From Anaerococcus sp. AGMB09787 (GTDB lineage Bacteria > Bacillota > Clostridia > Tissierellales > Peptoniphilaceae), in assembly GCF_022808955.1 (NCBI RefSeq), contig NZ_JAKZEY010000014.1, positions 1-38,920 on the forward strand: a stretch of 38,920 nucleotides of DNA, written 5' to 3'. The translations under genes were made by a program, and so were the position numbers. Below are positions 1 through 8,065 of this stretch, piece by piece; the first letter of the stretch is position 1; each line of letters begins with the position of its first letter. Below the pieces are notes generated by a model. It worked only from the letters and a program-made list of their open reading frames with translations. It was not told where the DNA came from and made no database searches.

Positions 1-603
1 CCTAATAATAAATTTTAATAATGAAAATCAATAAGTTGACCCCGTGAATAGATTATAGACTAGAAAATATTAATTATAGTCAAAAATTCTTTAAAAATTT
101 CAAAAAAAATATAATTTATTTTAATTCAAATCACTTTTGAACCCTATGATTTTATTTTCACTATTTATTCATTTCAATTCTAAAGAAATTAACAAAATCC
201 AGACATAAATACTTTAGAGGTTTATATACTTTGTCGGTTTATTTGCTAAAAATACCAGTGTTTAGAGAAATGCTTTTATATTAATTTAGCTCATAATTTT
301 ATTTTACTCAGAATAATATTAGTTTATAAAATTAAAGTGAAAAATTATTAAATAGATAAAAAAACTACTTTTAATAAGTATTGATATAAACTTGTATATT
401 TTCATAAATTCGTCATAATTAAGATGTAAGCAAATGATTTCTCAATTAAATCTTGGTTGAAATAATTTGTGGTAGGGTACAATTATATTAAGAGGTGAAA
501 TTCATTGGTATTTAAGGAAATGTTAAATTTGTTGAAAGTTTTTATTTTTCTTTAAATCATGATTGTGCATCTTGAAAACGTATTATATTAAAAGGAGGAA
601 ATT
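1..603. other. AT-rich intergenic region upstream of pnt operon
   Basis: No convincing coding region or RNA gene was found on either strand. The only short ATG frames, such as one at 146, lack a ribosome binding site and stop within about 20 codons. The right end holds the pnt ribosome binding site (AAAGGAGGA at 591-599). A weak promoter candidate is TTGAAA at 457-462 with TACAAT at 478-483; its 15-base spacing is short, so it is not listed separately. Confidence 0.6.
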
Positions 604-1767
604 ATGATTATAGGAATTCCAAAAGAAATTATGCACGACGAAGCTAGAGTATCAGCATCACCAGAATCTGTAAAGAAGTATGTTAATGATGGATTTGAAG
701 TGTTGGTAGAAACAAATGCTGGAAGTGGAGCTCACTATTTTGATGAAGACTATAAGGAAGCTGGAGCTAAGATTATAGATTCACCTAAGGAAATTTATGA
801 AAGAGCTGACATAATTTTGAAGGTTAAAGAACCGTTATTCAATGAAGAGTTAAATGTTCACGAAGTTGATCTTATGCATGAAGGTCAGTATTTGATTACT
901 TTTATCCATCCAGCAGCACCAGCTAACCATGAGATGGTTAAGAATATGGCTAAAAAAGGAGTAATATCATTTACATTGGACGGAATTCCTAGAATTTCCC
1001 GTGCGCAAAATATGGATGCCCTTACTTCAATGTCAACATGCGCAGGATATAAGGGAATTCTAATTGCTGCAAATCTACTTACAAAATTTATACCTCAAAT
1101 TTTCTCAGCAGTTGGTATGATGAAGCAAGCTAATGCTTTAGTTATAGGTACTGGAGTAGGTGGTCTTCAAGCTATTGCTACAGCAAAGAGACTAGGTGCT
1201 AAGGTTAAGGCAGCTGATATTAGACCAGATGCTTCAGAGCAAGCAGGAAGCTTGGGAGCGGAAGTTATTGACTTGGGAGTTGATCCAAAGCTTGCAGTTG
1301 GAGAAGGTGGCTATGCCCTAGGCCTACCAGATGATGTCCTTGCTAAGGAAAGAGAAGTCCTAAGAGAGCATGTAAAAGAAGCAGACATTATATTCCTATC
1401 AGCATTAGTACCAGGTGAGCTTGCACCTACCCTTATCACTGAAGATATGGTTAAGGAAATGAAGGATGGTTCTGTAATAGTTGATATTTCTATAGACCAA
1501 GGTGGTAACTGTGAAATAACTCCTCCAGGAGAAATAGGAAATAAATACGGTGTATCTCTTGTAGGTATCAAGAATATACCAGGTGAGCTTCCAACATCTT
1601 CAACATGGATGTTCTCACAAAATGTTTATAATTTAGTATCTTACTTGTTCAAGGATAACAAGCCATCATTTGATTTAGAAGATGAAATAGTTTATAAATC
1701 ACTTGCTACTTATGAAGGAAAGATTGTTCATAAGGGAGCTAAGAAGGCAATGGGTTTAGGTGATTAA
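604..1767 (+). CDS. pntAA: NAD(P) transhydrogenase subunit alpha, part 1 (domain I)
   Basis: This is the soluble NAD(H)-binding domain I of the proton-translocating transhydrogenase, 387 residues, the usual size when the alpha subunit is split in two. It belongs to the alanine dehydrogenase/PNT fold. The start MIIGIPKEI is typical. The motif SRAQNMDAL (about residue 130) carries the Arg, Gln and Asp known to touch NAD in domain I. The Rossmann loop is GTGVGGLQAIATAKRLGA (from about residue 180), followed by ADIRP. The mobile-loop region GEGGYA and the C-terminal STWMFSQN segment are present. The start is set by AAAGGAGGA at 591-599. The next gene begins immediately after the stop codon, so the subunits are probably translationally coupled. 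Domain I looks intact, in contrast to the oddities in PntB. Confidence 0.95.
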   Translation: MIIGIPKEIMHDEARVSASPESVKKYVNDGFEVLVETNAGSGAHYFDEDYKEAGAKIIDSPKEIYERADIILKVKEPLFNEELNVHEVDLMHEGQYLITFIHPAAPANHEMVKNMAKKGVISFTLDGIPRISRAQNMDALTSMSTCAGYKGILIAANLLTKFIPQIFSAVGMMKQANALVIGTGVGGLQAIATAKRLGAKVKAADIRPDASEQAGSLGAEVIDLGVDPKLAVGEGGYALGLPDDVLAKEREVLREHVKEADIIFLSALVPGELAPTLITEDMVKEMKDGSVIVDISIDQGGNCEITPPGEIGNKYGVSLVGIKNIPGELPTSSTWMFSQNVYNLVSYLFKDNKPSFDLEDEIVYKSLATYEGKIVHKGAKKAMGLGD

Positions 1768-2067
1768 ATGAACTTTTTACTAAATCCACTGGCAAAACCT
1801 CTGATTTCCATAGTTTTATTTGTTGTGTCAATGGTTTTAGGCTATAAAATTATCAAGAATGTTCCAAGTTTATTACACACTCCTTTGATGAGTGGGATGA
1901 ATGCACTATCTGGGGTTACCATTATTGGTGCCCTAGTGGTGTTTTCACAAGATTTAGGAACTCGGGGCAAGATTTTTGGCTTTATAGCTATTGTTCTAGC
2001 GACATTTAATGTAGTTGGAGGTTTTAAAGTTACTGACAGAATGTTGAAAATGTTTTCTAACAAGTAG
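1768..2067 (+). CDS. pntAB: NAD(P) transhydrogenase subunit alpha, part 2
   Basis: A 99-residue membrane protein matching the C-terminal part of E. coli PntA, which forms part of membrane domain II. It has about three hydrophobic segments. It contains the conserved LLHTPLMSGMNALSG stretch (35-49) and ends in GGFKVTDRMLKMF, as family members do. At the position where some homologues have a proton-path histidine (NAIHG) this protein has Ser48 (NALSG), as E. coli does. Its ATG directly abuts the pntAA stop, and pntB follows after nine bases. Confidence 0.93.
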   Translation: MNFLLNPLAKPLISIVLFVVSMVLGYKIIKNVPSLLHTPLMSGMNALSGVTIIGALVVFSQDLGTRGKIFGFIAIVLATFNVVGGFKVTDRMLKMFSNK

Positions 2068-2076
2068 GAGACTAAT

Positions 2077-5052
2077 ATGATAATTTTAGGAATCCTTATT
2101 TTAGTTATACTCTTTGGAATTAATTCCATGAGTAAGGTTCAAAATGCCAAGTTTGGTAATAGGCTATCAGCCCTTGCCATGCTTGTTGCTATAATCTACA
2201 CTGTTTTTAAGTTCGAAATATTATCAGAGCCTGTGATATGGGCAGCCATTATCGTGGGTTTTGTTATAGGCTACTATATGGCGGTCAAGGTATCCATGAT
2301 ACAAATGCCTCAAACAGTTGCCCTATTAAATGCCTTTGGAGGTCTGGCAAGTGCCATAGTTGCTATAATATCTATCAATATGGAAGATAAGTTTGTGGCT
2401 ATCACAGGTATGCTTGCTATCTTTATCGGTATCGTAACCTTCGTTGGAAGTGTGGTGGCAGCCCTTAAGCTTGCTAAGGTTATAAATGGAAGACCTATTA
2501 TAATTGGAGGTCATTCTATTTTATTAAACCTAAGTTTAATAGCAAGTATAGTAATATCTCTTCTTGCCATAATGAATATATTACCAACAAATTTCTCAAT
2601 ACTTATAGTGTCTATCTTATCAGTAGTATTTGGTATATTATTTGCAATAAGAGTTGGTGGGGCAGATATGCCTATTGTAATATCCCTACTAAATTCTACA
2701 TCAGGAGTGGCAGGATCCATATCAGGAATGGTAATATTTAACCCTCTATTGATATCAGTAGGATCTATAGTAGGCGCAAGTGGTCTTATCCTAACACAAA
2801 TAATGTGTAAGTCAATGAATAGGAGACTTATAGATATCCTAATAGGATCAACAAGCACCAAGAAGCCTAGCAAGAAGACCCAAACTAAGGCAAGTGTACC
2901 AGTTGTAGAAAATAAGGAAATAGAAAAAGAAATAAAAGATGTATTTTCTTATGATAATCTAAAGAAAGTAACTATAGTCCCAGGCTATGGAATGGCTTTA
3001 TCCCAAGCTCAAGCCAAGGTAAAAGAATTAATGGAAGCCTTGGAGAAAAAGGGAGCAGAGGTAGACTTTGCCATCCATCTGGTAGCAGGAAGAATGCCAG
3101 GACATATGAATGTTCTTTTGGCAGAAGTAGACATAGACTATACAAAATTTAAGGAATTAGAAGAAGCAAATAAAAACTTTGAAAATACAGATCTAGTAAT
3201 AGTAATAGGAGCAAATGACGTAGTAAATCCAGCAGCCAACACTGCCGAGGGAACCCCAATCTATGGAATGCCAGTATTGGATATATATAAGGCAAAGAAA
3301 ATATTTGTCCTAAACTTTGATACCAAATCAGGTTATGCAGGAGTAGAAAATCCTCTATATGAAGATGAAAATACTAGGTTAATCCTAGGCGATGCTAAAG
3401 AGTCTATAGAAACACTTTTATCTGAAATAAGAAATGAAAAATCTGTAGCAGTAGGCGTGCCTCCTGTTAATGTTGATAGCTTTGACTATAATAACTTAAA
3501 GAAAGTAACCATAGTCCCGGGCTATGGAATGGCTTTATCCCAAGCTCAAGCCAAGGTAAAAGAATTAATGGAAGCCTTGGAGAAAAAGGGAGCAGAGGTA
3601 GACTTTGCCATCCACCCAGTCGCAGGAAGAATGCCAGGCCATATGAATGTATTGCTGGCAGAAGTAAACATAGACTACACCAAATTTAAGGAACTCGAAG
3701 AAGCTAATAAAAACTTCGAAAGCACTGACCTAGTAATAGTCATAGGAGCAAATGACGTAGTAAACCCAGCAGCAAATACAGCCGAAGGGACCCCAATCTA
3801 CGGAATGCCAGTATTGGATATATATAAGGCAAAGAAAATATTTGTCCTAAACTTTGATACCAAACCAGGTTATGCAGGGGTAGAAAATCCTCTTTACGAA
3901 GATGAAAATACTAGGTTAATCCTAGGCGATGCTAAAGAGTCTATAGAAACACTTTTATCTGAAATAAGAAATGAAAATACTACACCAGTAAGCGAAGTTG
4001 TAGGAGTAGCTAGTGATTCTTTCGATTATAATAACTTAAAGAAAGTAACCATAGTCCCAGGCTACGGAATGGCCCTATCCCAAGCCCAAGCCAAGGTAAA
4101 AGAATTAATGGAAGCCTTGGAGAAAAAGGGAGCAGAGGTAGACTTCGCCATCCATCCGGTAGCAGGAAGAATGCCAGGCCATATGAATGTATTGCTGGCA
4201 GAGGTTGACATAGACTATACAAAATTTAAGGAATTAGAAGAAGCAAACAAAAATTTTGAAAATACAGACCTAGTAATAGTAATAGGAGCAAATGACGTAG
4301 TAAATCCAGCAGCAAATACAGCCGAAGGAACCCCAATCTATGGAATGCCAGTATTGGATATATATAAGGCAAAGAAAATATTTGTCCTAAACTTTGATAA
4401 AAAACCAGGTTATGCAGGGGTAGAAAATCCTCTATATGAAGATGAAAATACTAGGTTAATATTAGGAGATGCTAAAGAATCTATATCTATATTACTTGAT
4501 GAGATCAAAAATGATAATCCTAATTTAGGAAAAAATGTTGAAAATTCTAATGATAAATTTTCTTACGATAATCTAAAAGAAGTAACTATAGTCCCAGGCT
4601 ACGGAATGGCCCTATCTCAAGCTCAAGCCAAGGTGAAAGAATTAATGGAAGCCTTGGAGAAAAAGGGAGCAGAGGTAGACTTCGCCATCCATCCGGTAGC
4701 AGGAAGAATGCCAGGACATATGAATGTTCTCTTGGCAGAGGTAGACATAGACTACACCAAATTTAAGGAATTAGAAGAAGCAAACGAAAATTTCAAAAAT
4801 AAGGACTTGGTAATAGTAATCGGAGCAAATGACGTAGTAAACCCAGCAGCCAACACAGCTGAAGGAACTCCAATCTACGGAATGCCAGTGCTCAATGTAA
4901 GCGAGGCTTCCAAGGTCTTTGTCCTAAACTTTGATACCAAATCAGGTTATGCAGGGGTCGACAATCCTCTTTATGAAGATTCTAAGGCAAGGTTGATATT
5001 AGGAGATGCAAAAGAGTCAATTGCCAAATTAATTGAAGAAATCAACGGATGA
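2077..5052 (+). CDS. pntB: NAD(P) transhydrogenase subunit beta with four tandem domain III copies
   Basis: PntB holds membrane domain II and the NADP(H)-binding domain III of transhydrogenase. The protein is 991 residues; the usual length is about 460. Residues 1 to about 260 are the normal multi-span domain II, with the MIQMPQTVALLN and GGADMPIVISLLNSTSG motifs. A Lys/Glu-rich linker follows (about 260-289). Four domain III units then start at residues 290, 469, 649 and 828. Each carries the nucleotide fold VPGYGMALSQAQ, AGRMPGHMNVLLAE, VIGANDVVNPAAN, GMPVL, a GYAGV lid and GDAKES. Units are nearly identical and separated by variable linkers of about 20 residues. All copies read LNFD where characterised enzymes have a Lys-Arg-Ser triplet that binds the NADP 2'-phosphate. 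Asn85 replaces E. coli His91. A single continuous frame across four diverged copies argues for a real protein and not a pseudogene. Confidence 0.95.
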   Translation: MIILGILILVILFGINSMSKVQNAKFGNRLSALAMLVAIIYTVFKFEILSEPVIWAAIIVGFVIGYYMAVKVSMIQMPQTVALLNAFGGLASAIVAIISINMEDKFVAITGMLAIFIGIVTFVGSVVAALKLAKVINGRPIIIGGHSILLNLSLIASIVISLLAIMNILPTNFSILIVSILSVVFGILFAIRVGGADMPIVISLLNSTSGVAGSISGMVIFNPLLISVGSIVGASGLILTQIMCKSMNRRLIDILIGSTSTKKPSKKTQTKASVPVVENKEIEKEIKDVFSYDNLKKVTIVPGYGMALSQAQAKVKELMEALEKKGAEVDFAIHLVAGRMPGHMNVLLAEVDIDYTKFKELEEANKNFENTDLVIVIGANDVVNPAANTAEGTPIYGMPVLDIYKAKKIFVLNFDTKSGYAGVENPLYEDENTRLILGDAKESIETLLSEIRNEKSVAVGVPPVNVDSFDYNNLKKVTIVPGYGMALSQAQAKVKELMEALEKKGAEVDFAIHPVAGRMPGHMNVLLAEVNIDYTKFKELEEANKNFESTDLVIVIGANDVVNPAANTAEGTPIYGMPVLDIYKAKKIFVLNFDTKPGYAGVENPLYEDENTRLILGDAKESIETLLSEIRNENTTPVSEVVGVASDSFDYNNLKKVTIVPGYGMALSQAQAKVKELMEALEKKGAEVDFAIHPVAGRMPGHMNVLLAEVDIDYTKFKELEEANKNFENTDLVIVIGANDVVNPAANTAEGTPIYGMPVLDIYKAKKIFVLNFDKKPGYAGVENPLYEDENTRLILGDAKESISILLDEIKNDNPNLGKNVENSNDKFSYDNLKEVTIVPGYGMALSQAQAKVKELMEALEKKGAEVDFAIHPVAGRMPGHMNVLLAEVDIDYTKFKELEEANENFKNKDLVIVIGANDVVNPAANTAEGTPIYGMPVLNVSEASKVFVLNFDTKSGYAGVDNPLYEDSKARLILGDAKESIAKLIEEING
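2944..5049 (+). repeat. Four in-frame tandem repeats encoding PntB domain III
   Basis: Units lie at 2944-3480 (537 bp), 3481-4020 (540 bp), 4021-4557 (537 bp) and 4558-5049 (492 bp, no trailing linker). Long blocks are identical or nearly so at base level, for example the block beginning AAGGTAAAAGAATTAATGG, while synonymous differences (cca/ccg, ctat/ctac) are scattered through them. Differences concentrate in the linkers and in the second half of unit 4. The head of unit 1 (FSYDNLK) resembles that of unit 4, while units 2 and 3 share FDYNNLK. This suggests expansion from an ancestral single copy by unequal crossing-over. Confidence 0.93.
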
Positions 5053-5058
5053 ATTTTA

Positions 5059-5086
5059 AGGGGTGGCTCTTTGGGCTACCTCTTTT
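5059..5086 (+). terminator. Rho-independent terminator after pntB
   Basis: A nine-pair stem with two G-U pairs, AGGGGTGGC (5059-5067) with GCTACCTCT (5075-5083), is followed by TTT. It lies seven bases after the pntB stop and separates the pnt operon from the symporter gene. Confidence 0.7.
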
Positions 5087-5202
5087 AGTATAAGTTTAAA
5101 AATTAACAAAAATTGATTAAGAGCTTTTAAGTGTAGAGATTTTTCCGGGTTAATCTTTACTTAATTGGATAATAAGTTTATTTAAGAAGGAAAGGTTTGA
5201 TT

Positions 5203-6612
5203 ATGGCTAAGCTTATAAAGTTAAATGAAGAGCTGAGCGATTTTTTGTGGGGAATCCCGATGATCGTAGTTTTGTTGTTTGGTGGGATATACTTATTATA
5301 TAAGTCAGAATTTTGGGTTTTTAGAAATTTTATCTATATTTTTAAAAACACCTTTGGAAGATTGGTTAAGGATTCATCTAGCGATGAAAATTCTATATCC
5401 CCTTTTCAAGCTGTATCTACAGCCCTTGCAGGAACTATAGGGGCGGGTAATATTGTAGGAGTAGCTACGGCAATAAGTTTTGGAGGTCCAGGAGCTATAT
5501 TTTGGATGTGGGTTGCAGCCCTTGTATGTATGACTACTAAGATGGTTGAAGTTACCATGGCCCTTGCCACAAGAGAACGTGATGAGATGGGTAATTATAT
5601 AGGCGGTCCTATGTATTATATATCCAAGGGGGCAGGATCTAAGTTTCTGGCGAAGCTTTTCTCATTCTTTGCCTTTATAGCGATAATTGGAACAGGAGCC
5701 TTGGTTCAAGCAAATTCAATGTCTGAATCTATTAATAATATCACAGGCCTATCCCTTCCTCTAATAGGAGTCTTGATAGTAATCTTTATGCTATTGGTAG
5801 TTGTTGGAGGAATTAAGAGAATAGGATCTTTTGCAGAAAAAGTCGTGCCTTTTATGTCAATATTTTATGTCTTGGGTTGCCTGGTGATTTTGTTTGCCAA
5901 TGCCAACCTCATTATTCCAGCTTTTAAGAGAATAGTAGTGGGAGCCTTCACTACTTCTTCAGCTGTGGGAGGATTTGCAGGAACGACTATGCTTATGTCC
6001 TTGAGATGGGGACTTGCTAGGGGGATTTTCTCCAATGAAGCAGGACTTGGAACTGCCCCTATGGCCCACGCAACAAGCCACACCGACCACCCAGTTAGAC
6101 AAGGAATGTGGGGATCTATAGAAGTTTTTGTATCTTCTATGATAATATGTACCATGACAGCCCTAGTTATAATTACAAGTGGTCTCTGGGTTGACCCTAA
6201 CCTTAATGGAGCATCACTCACTGCCAATGCTTTCTCTAAAACGATACCATTAGGAAAGTATTTGGTATCTCTAGCTCTAATCCTCTTTGCCTTTACAACA
6301 GCGGTATCTTGGTGCTATTATGGCCAAAGATGTGTAAAATATCTCACCGGCTCAACTAAGCTAGAATCTCTGTTTAAATACCTTTATATAGGATGCTGCT
6401 TTGTTGGCTCAATTGGTGGGCTAAAATTTGCTTGGAATGTAGCAGATACAGCCAATGCCTTGATGGTAATACCAAACATAATAGCCCTAATTATGATGGC
6501 CAATACCTTCAAGAAACTCCTCAAGGACTTTGATAAGTATAAGGACAATGAGAAAAAGGGCGATTATAATTGGACTTTCGAAAACAAGTGGAAGGCATAT
6601 TTTAATAATTAA
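5203..6612 (+). CDS. Sodium:alanine/glutamine symporter, AGCS family
   Basis: A membrane carrier of the alanine/glycine:cation symporter family, which takes up small neutral amino acids with sodium. Many hydrophobic segments are visible. Family signatures are GTIGAGNIVGVATAISFGGP in the first third, the GGPMYYI segment, and NEAGLGTAPMAHA in the middle. From the ATG at 5203 it is 469 residues, a normal length. An in-frame TTG at 5197 would add two residues, but the ribosome binding site AGAAGGAAAGG (5185-5195) is better placed for the ATG. The gene is monocistronic, with terminators on both sides. The exact substrate (alanine, glycine or glutamine) cannot be read from sequence. Uptake fits an amino-acid fermenter that keeps a sodium gradient. 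Confidence 0.9.
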   Translation: MAKLIKLNEELSDFLWGIPMIVVLLFGGIYLLYKSEFWVFRNFIYIFKNTFGRLVKDSSSDENSISPFQAVSTALAGTIGAGNIVGVATAISFGGPGAIFWMWVAALVCMTTKMVEVTMALATRERDEMGNYIGGPMYYISKGAGSKFLAKLFSFFAFIAIIGTGALVQANSMSESINNITGLSLPLIGVLIVIFMLLVVVGGIKRIGSFAEKVVPFMSIFYVLGCLVILFANANLIIPAFKRIVVGAFTTSSAVGGFAGTTMLMSLRWGLARGIFSNEAGLGTAPMAHATSHTDHPVRQGMWGSIEVFVSSMIICTMTALVIITSGLWVDPNLNGASLTANAFSKTIPLGKYLVSLALILFAFTTAVSWCYYGQRCVKYLTGSTKLESLFKYLYIGCCFVGSIGGLKFAWNVADTANALMVIPNIIALIMMANTFKKLLKDFDKYKDNEKKGDYNWTFENKWKAYFNN

Positions 6613-6620
6613 GACAAAGA

Positions 6621-6652
6621 CTCTAAAGGCGAAACTGCTTTTAGAGTTTTTT
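6621..6652 (+). terminator. Terminator after AGCS symporter
   Basis: A ten-pair stem, CTCTAAAGGC (6621-6630) with GCTTTTAGAG (6637-6646), has a six-base loop and is followed by six T. It begins eight bases after the stop codon. Confidence 0.85.
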
Positions 6653-6691
6653 GTATCCATAATAATGGGAAGCTTTAATATAGATAAGTTT

Positions 6692-6729
6692 AAATAAAAA
6701 ACTAGAGTTAGGGTAGTAGCTAACTCTAG
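6692..6729 (-). terminator. Terminator of the minus-strand ferritin-like gene
   Basis: A perfect ten-pair stem, CTAGAGTTAG (6702-6711) with CTAACTCTAG (6720-6729), has an eight-base loop. On the minus strand it is followed by a T-rich run (complement of AAATAAAAAA, 6692-6701). Confidence 0.85.
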
Positions 6730-6742
6730 CAAAATATATTTA

Positions 6743-7198
6743 TTATAATTGGGCGTATAGCCAATTTTCTTTACCGATTTTTTCTGCTAGTTCAAGTTGA
6801 GATTCGCTCCATAGCATATCATCTTCTTCGTCTGCATAGTATTCCTTGAGTAGGTCATAGGTAGTGTGATCACTTATGGCTGAGCTTGTAAGGTCTTTAA
6901 TTCCTGTTAGGCCTTCTTTAGAAATTTCGTAGTCAGCCTTGATAAAATCGATTGGATCTTTATATAAGCTTATTGGTTCACGAGCTTCAAGGCTAACTTC
7001 TCCACCCAAATCAAAAATTCTTTGGATGAATCTTCTTTGGAATTCTCTTTCTTCTGCGGCATGGTCTGTATATTTTTCTGCAAGCTTAGTAAACTCTTGG
7101 TCTTCAAAAATCTTACCTTGGAACATGTGCATTTCTGCTTGGTTAGATAGACCACTTACTATTGCTTGTAGGGCTTGTATTAATTGTTCTTTATTCAT
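6743..7198 (-). CDS. Ferritin-like (bacterioferritin-related) protein
   Basis: A 151-residue, all-helical protein that aligns with bacterioferritin. RFIQRIFDLGG (about 55-65) matches the second-helix end, and DEEDDMLWSESQLELAEKIG (from about 122) matches the last core helix. True bacterioferritins store iron using a di-iron site with Glu and two ExxH motifs. Here both His positions appear to be replaced (by Phe and by Asp), the haem Met position is Arg, and helix A and C ligands are not obvious, so ferroxidase activity is doubtful. The start is fixed by AGGAGG (complement at 7204-7209), and a promoter lies at 7235-7262. It is a single gene with its own terminator. It could instead be a stress-related ferritin-like protein of unknown function. 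Confidence 0.75.
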   Translation of the reverse strand: MNKEQLIQALQAIVSGLSNQAEMHMFQGKIFEDQEFTKLAEKYTDHAAEEREFQRRFIQRIFDLGGEVSLEAREPISLYKDPIDFIKADYEISKEGLTGIKDLTSSAISDHTTYDLLKEYYADEEDDMLWSESQLELAEKIGKENWLYAQL

Positions 7199-7234
7199 AT
7201 AATCCTCCTCTTATTCTTCGTGTTTTATAGGTAT

Positions 7235-7262
7235 ATTGTATGATAAAGATAATTAATAACAA
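7235..7262 (-). promoter_or_regulatory. Promoter of the ferritin-like gene
   Basis: On the minus strand, TTGTTA (complement of 7257-7262) and TACAAT (complement of 7235-7240) are separated by 16 bases, about 40 bases before the start codon. Confidence 0.55.
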
Positions 7263-7310
7263 TTCATAACTTTTAAGATTAATCAACTTTTTGATAAATT
7301 CGACAAATCA

Positions 7311-7861
7311 TCAACTAACCATATAGTCCCTAAGCCTAACTGGGAGGGCCTCAAAGATGAGGTCGGTAAATTCATCTAGGCTAAGATCTTCCATATTTTC
7401 AACCCAATAGGCATAGATCCATACATTGGCAGTAACTGACATCTTTAGAAAAAATCTATATTCTTAGGTAAAGTTTCTATATTTTTCTTCTTGAGTAGGT
7501 AATTTCTTAGGACTTTATAGGCATTTTTTCCAGAAGTAAGGCCGTAGGAGTCCTGGCCTGATGTATGCTTTATAGCATTTAGCATAAAATTCTTATGGTC
7601 AAAATAAAACTTGGCGTTATTATATATCAATTCTCTAAGGCTTATCTTCTCATCTTCAAAATCCTTGATTAATCTATCTCCCTCTTTTTTGTGAATGGAT
7701 AAGATTAGGTCATCCTTGTCTAAGTAGTAGTTATAAAAGCTTTGTAGGGAGAGACCACTTTCCTCTACTATCATCTTTACTGTGATTTTGTCCAAGGACT
7801 TATTTTTGGATAGGTCAAGGATGGTCTCTTCAAATATTTCTGGAACAGATCTTTTTTTCAT
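7311..7861 (-). pseudogene. TetR/AcrR-family regulator, frameshifted near the C-terminus
   Basis: The first 138 codons (7861 to 7445) encode a TetR-type repressor. The N-terminal helix-turn-helix reads ITVKMIVEESGLSLQSFYNYY (split at about residue 35 to 45). The frame stops right after NIDFF at a run of six A (7449-7454 on the plus strand). Adding one base there continues the frame with LKMSVTANVWIYAYWVENME and on to a TGA at 7311-7313. That gives about 183 residues, the normal TetR length, with a typical ligand-domain end. So either the gene lost one base in the homopolymer or the run was misread in sequencing. The target is unknown. It is divergent from polA, with a shared inverted repeat in the gap. 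A clear ribosome binding site is not seen. Confidence 0.8.
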
Positions 7862-7892
7862 ATTCTTCCTTTGTGGTTTTAAAATTTTATTA

Positions 7893-8019
7893 CTTATATT
7901 CTACCATAAAATAATGCCTACATAGTTTAATGTTTTTCTGCCTATAAAGATAATTTTTCTCTCTTCAAAGATGCTTATATTTTTGTTAACAATTTCCCTT
8001 TTAACAAGTAGAATATAAG
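7893..8019. repeat. 12-bp inverted repeat flanking the tetR-polA gap
   Basis: CTTATATTCTAC at 7893-7904 and its exact reverse complement GTAGAATATAAG at 8008-8019 lie about 30 and 46 bases before the divergent tetR and polA starts respectively. Each contains a TAGAAT/TATAAG core that could serve as a -10 element for the adjacent gene, and together they could be an operator pair. The 7862-8065 gap holds no gene. Confidence 0.5.
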
Positions 8020-8065
8020 GTAAGAGTGGTTTATGATTTGATCAGATAGACTTAAAGGAGACTGT

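Noticed and set aside
41-72. Possible IS3 end at the left edge (TTGACCCCGTGAATAG)
   Set aside because: Only a loose likeness to the repeat at 34305; no transposase fragment or partner repeat is nearby.
2077-5052. Fourfold repeat in pntB as an assembly artefact
   Set aside because: The copies differ at many synonymous sites and in their linkers, and the reading frame stays open throughout, which duplicated reads or a collapsed assembly would not produce. Copy number could still be under-counted.
5197-5202. TTG start for the AGCS symporter
   Set aside because: The ATG at 5203 has better spacing to the ribosome binding site and only two residues are at issue.
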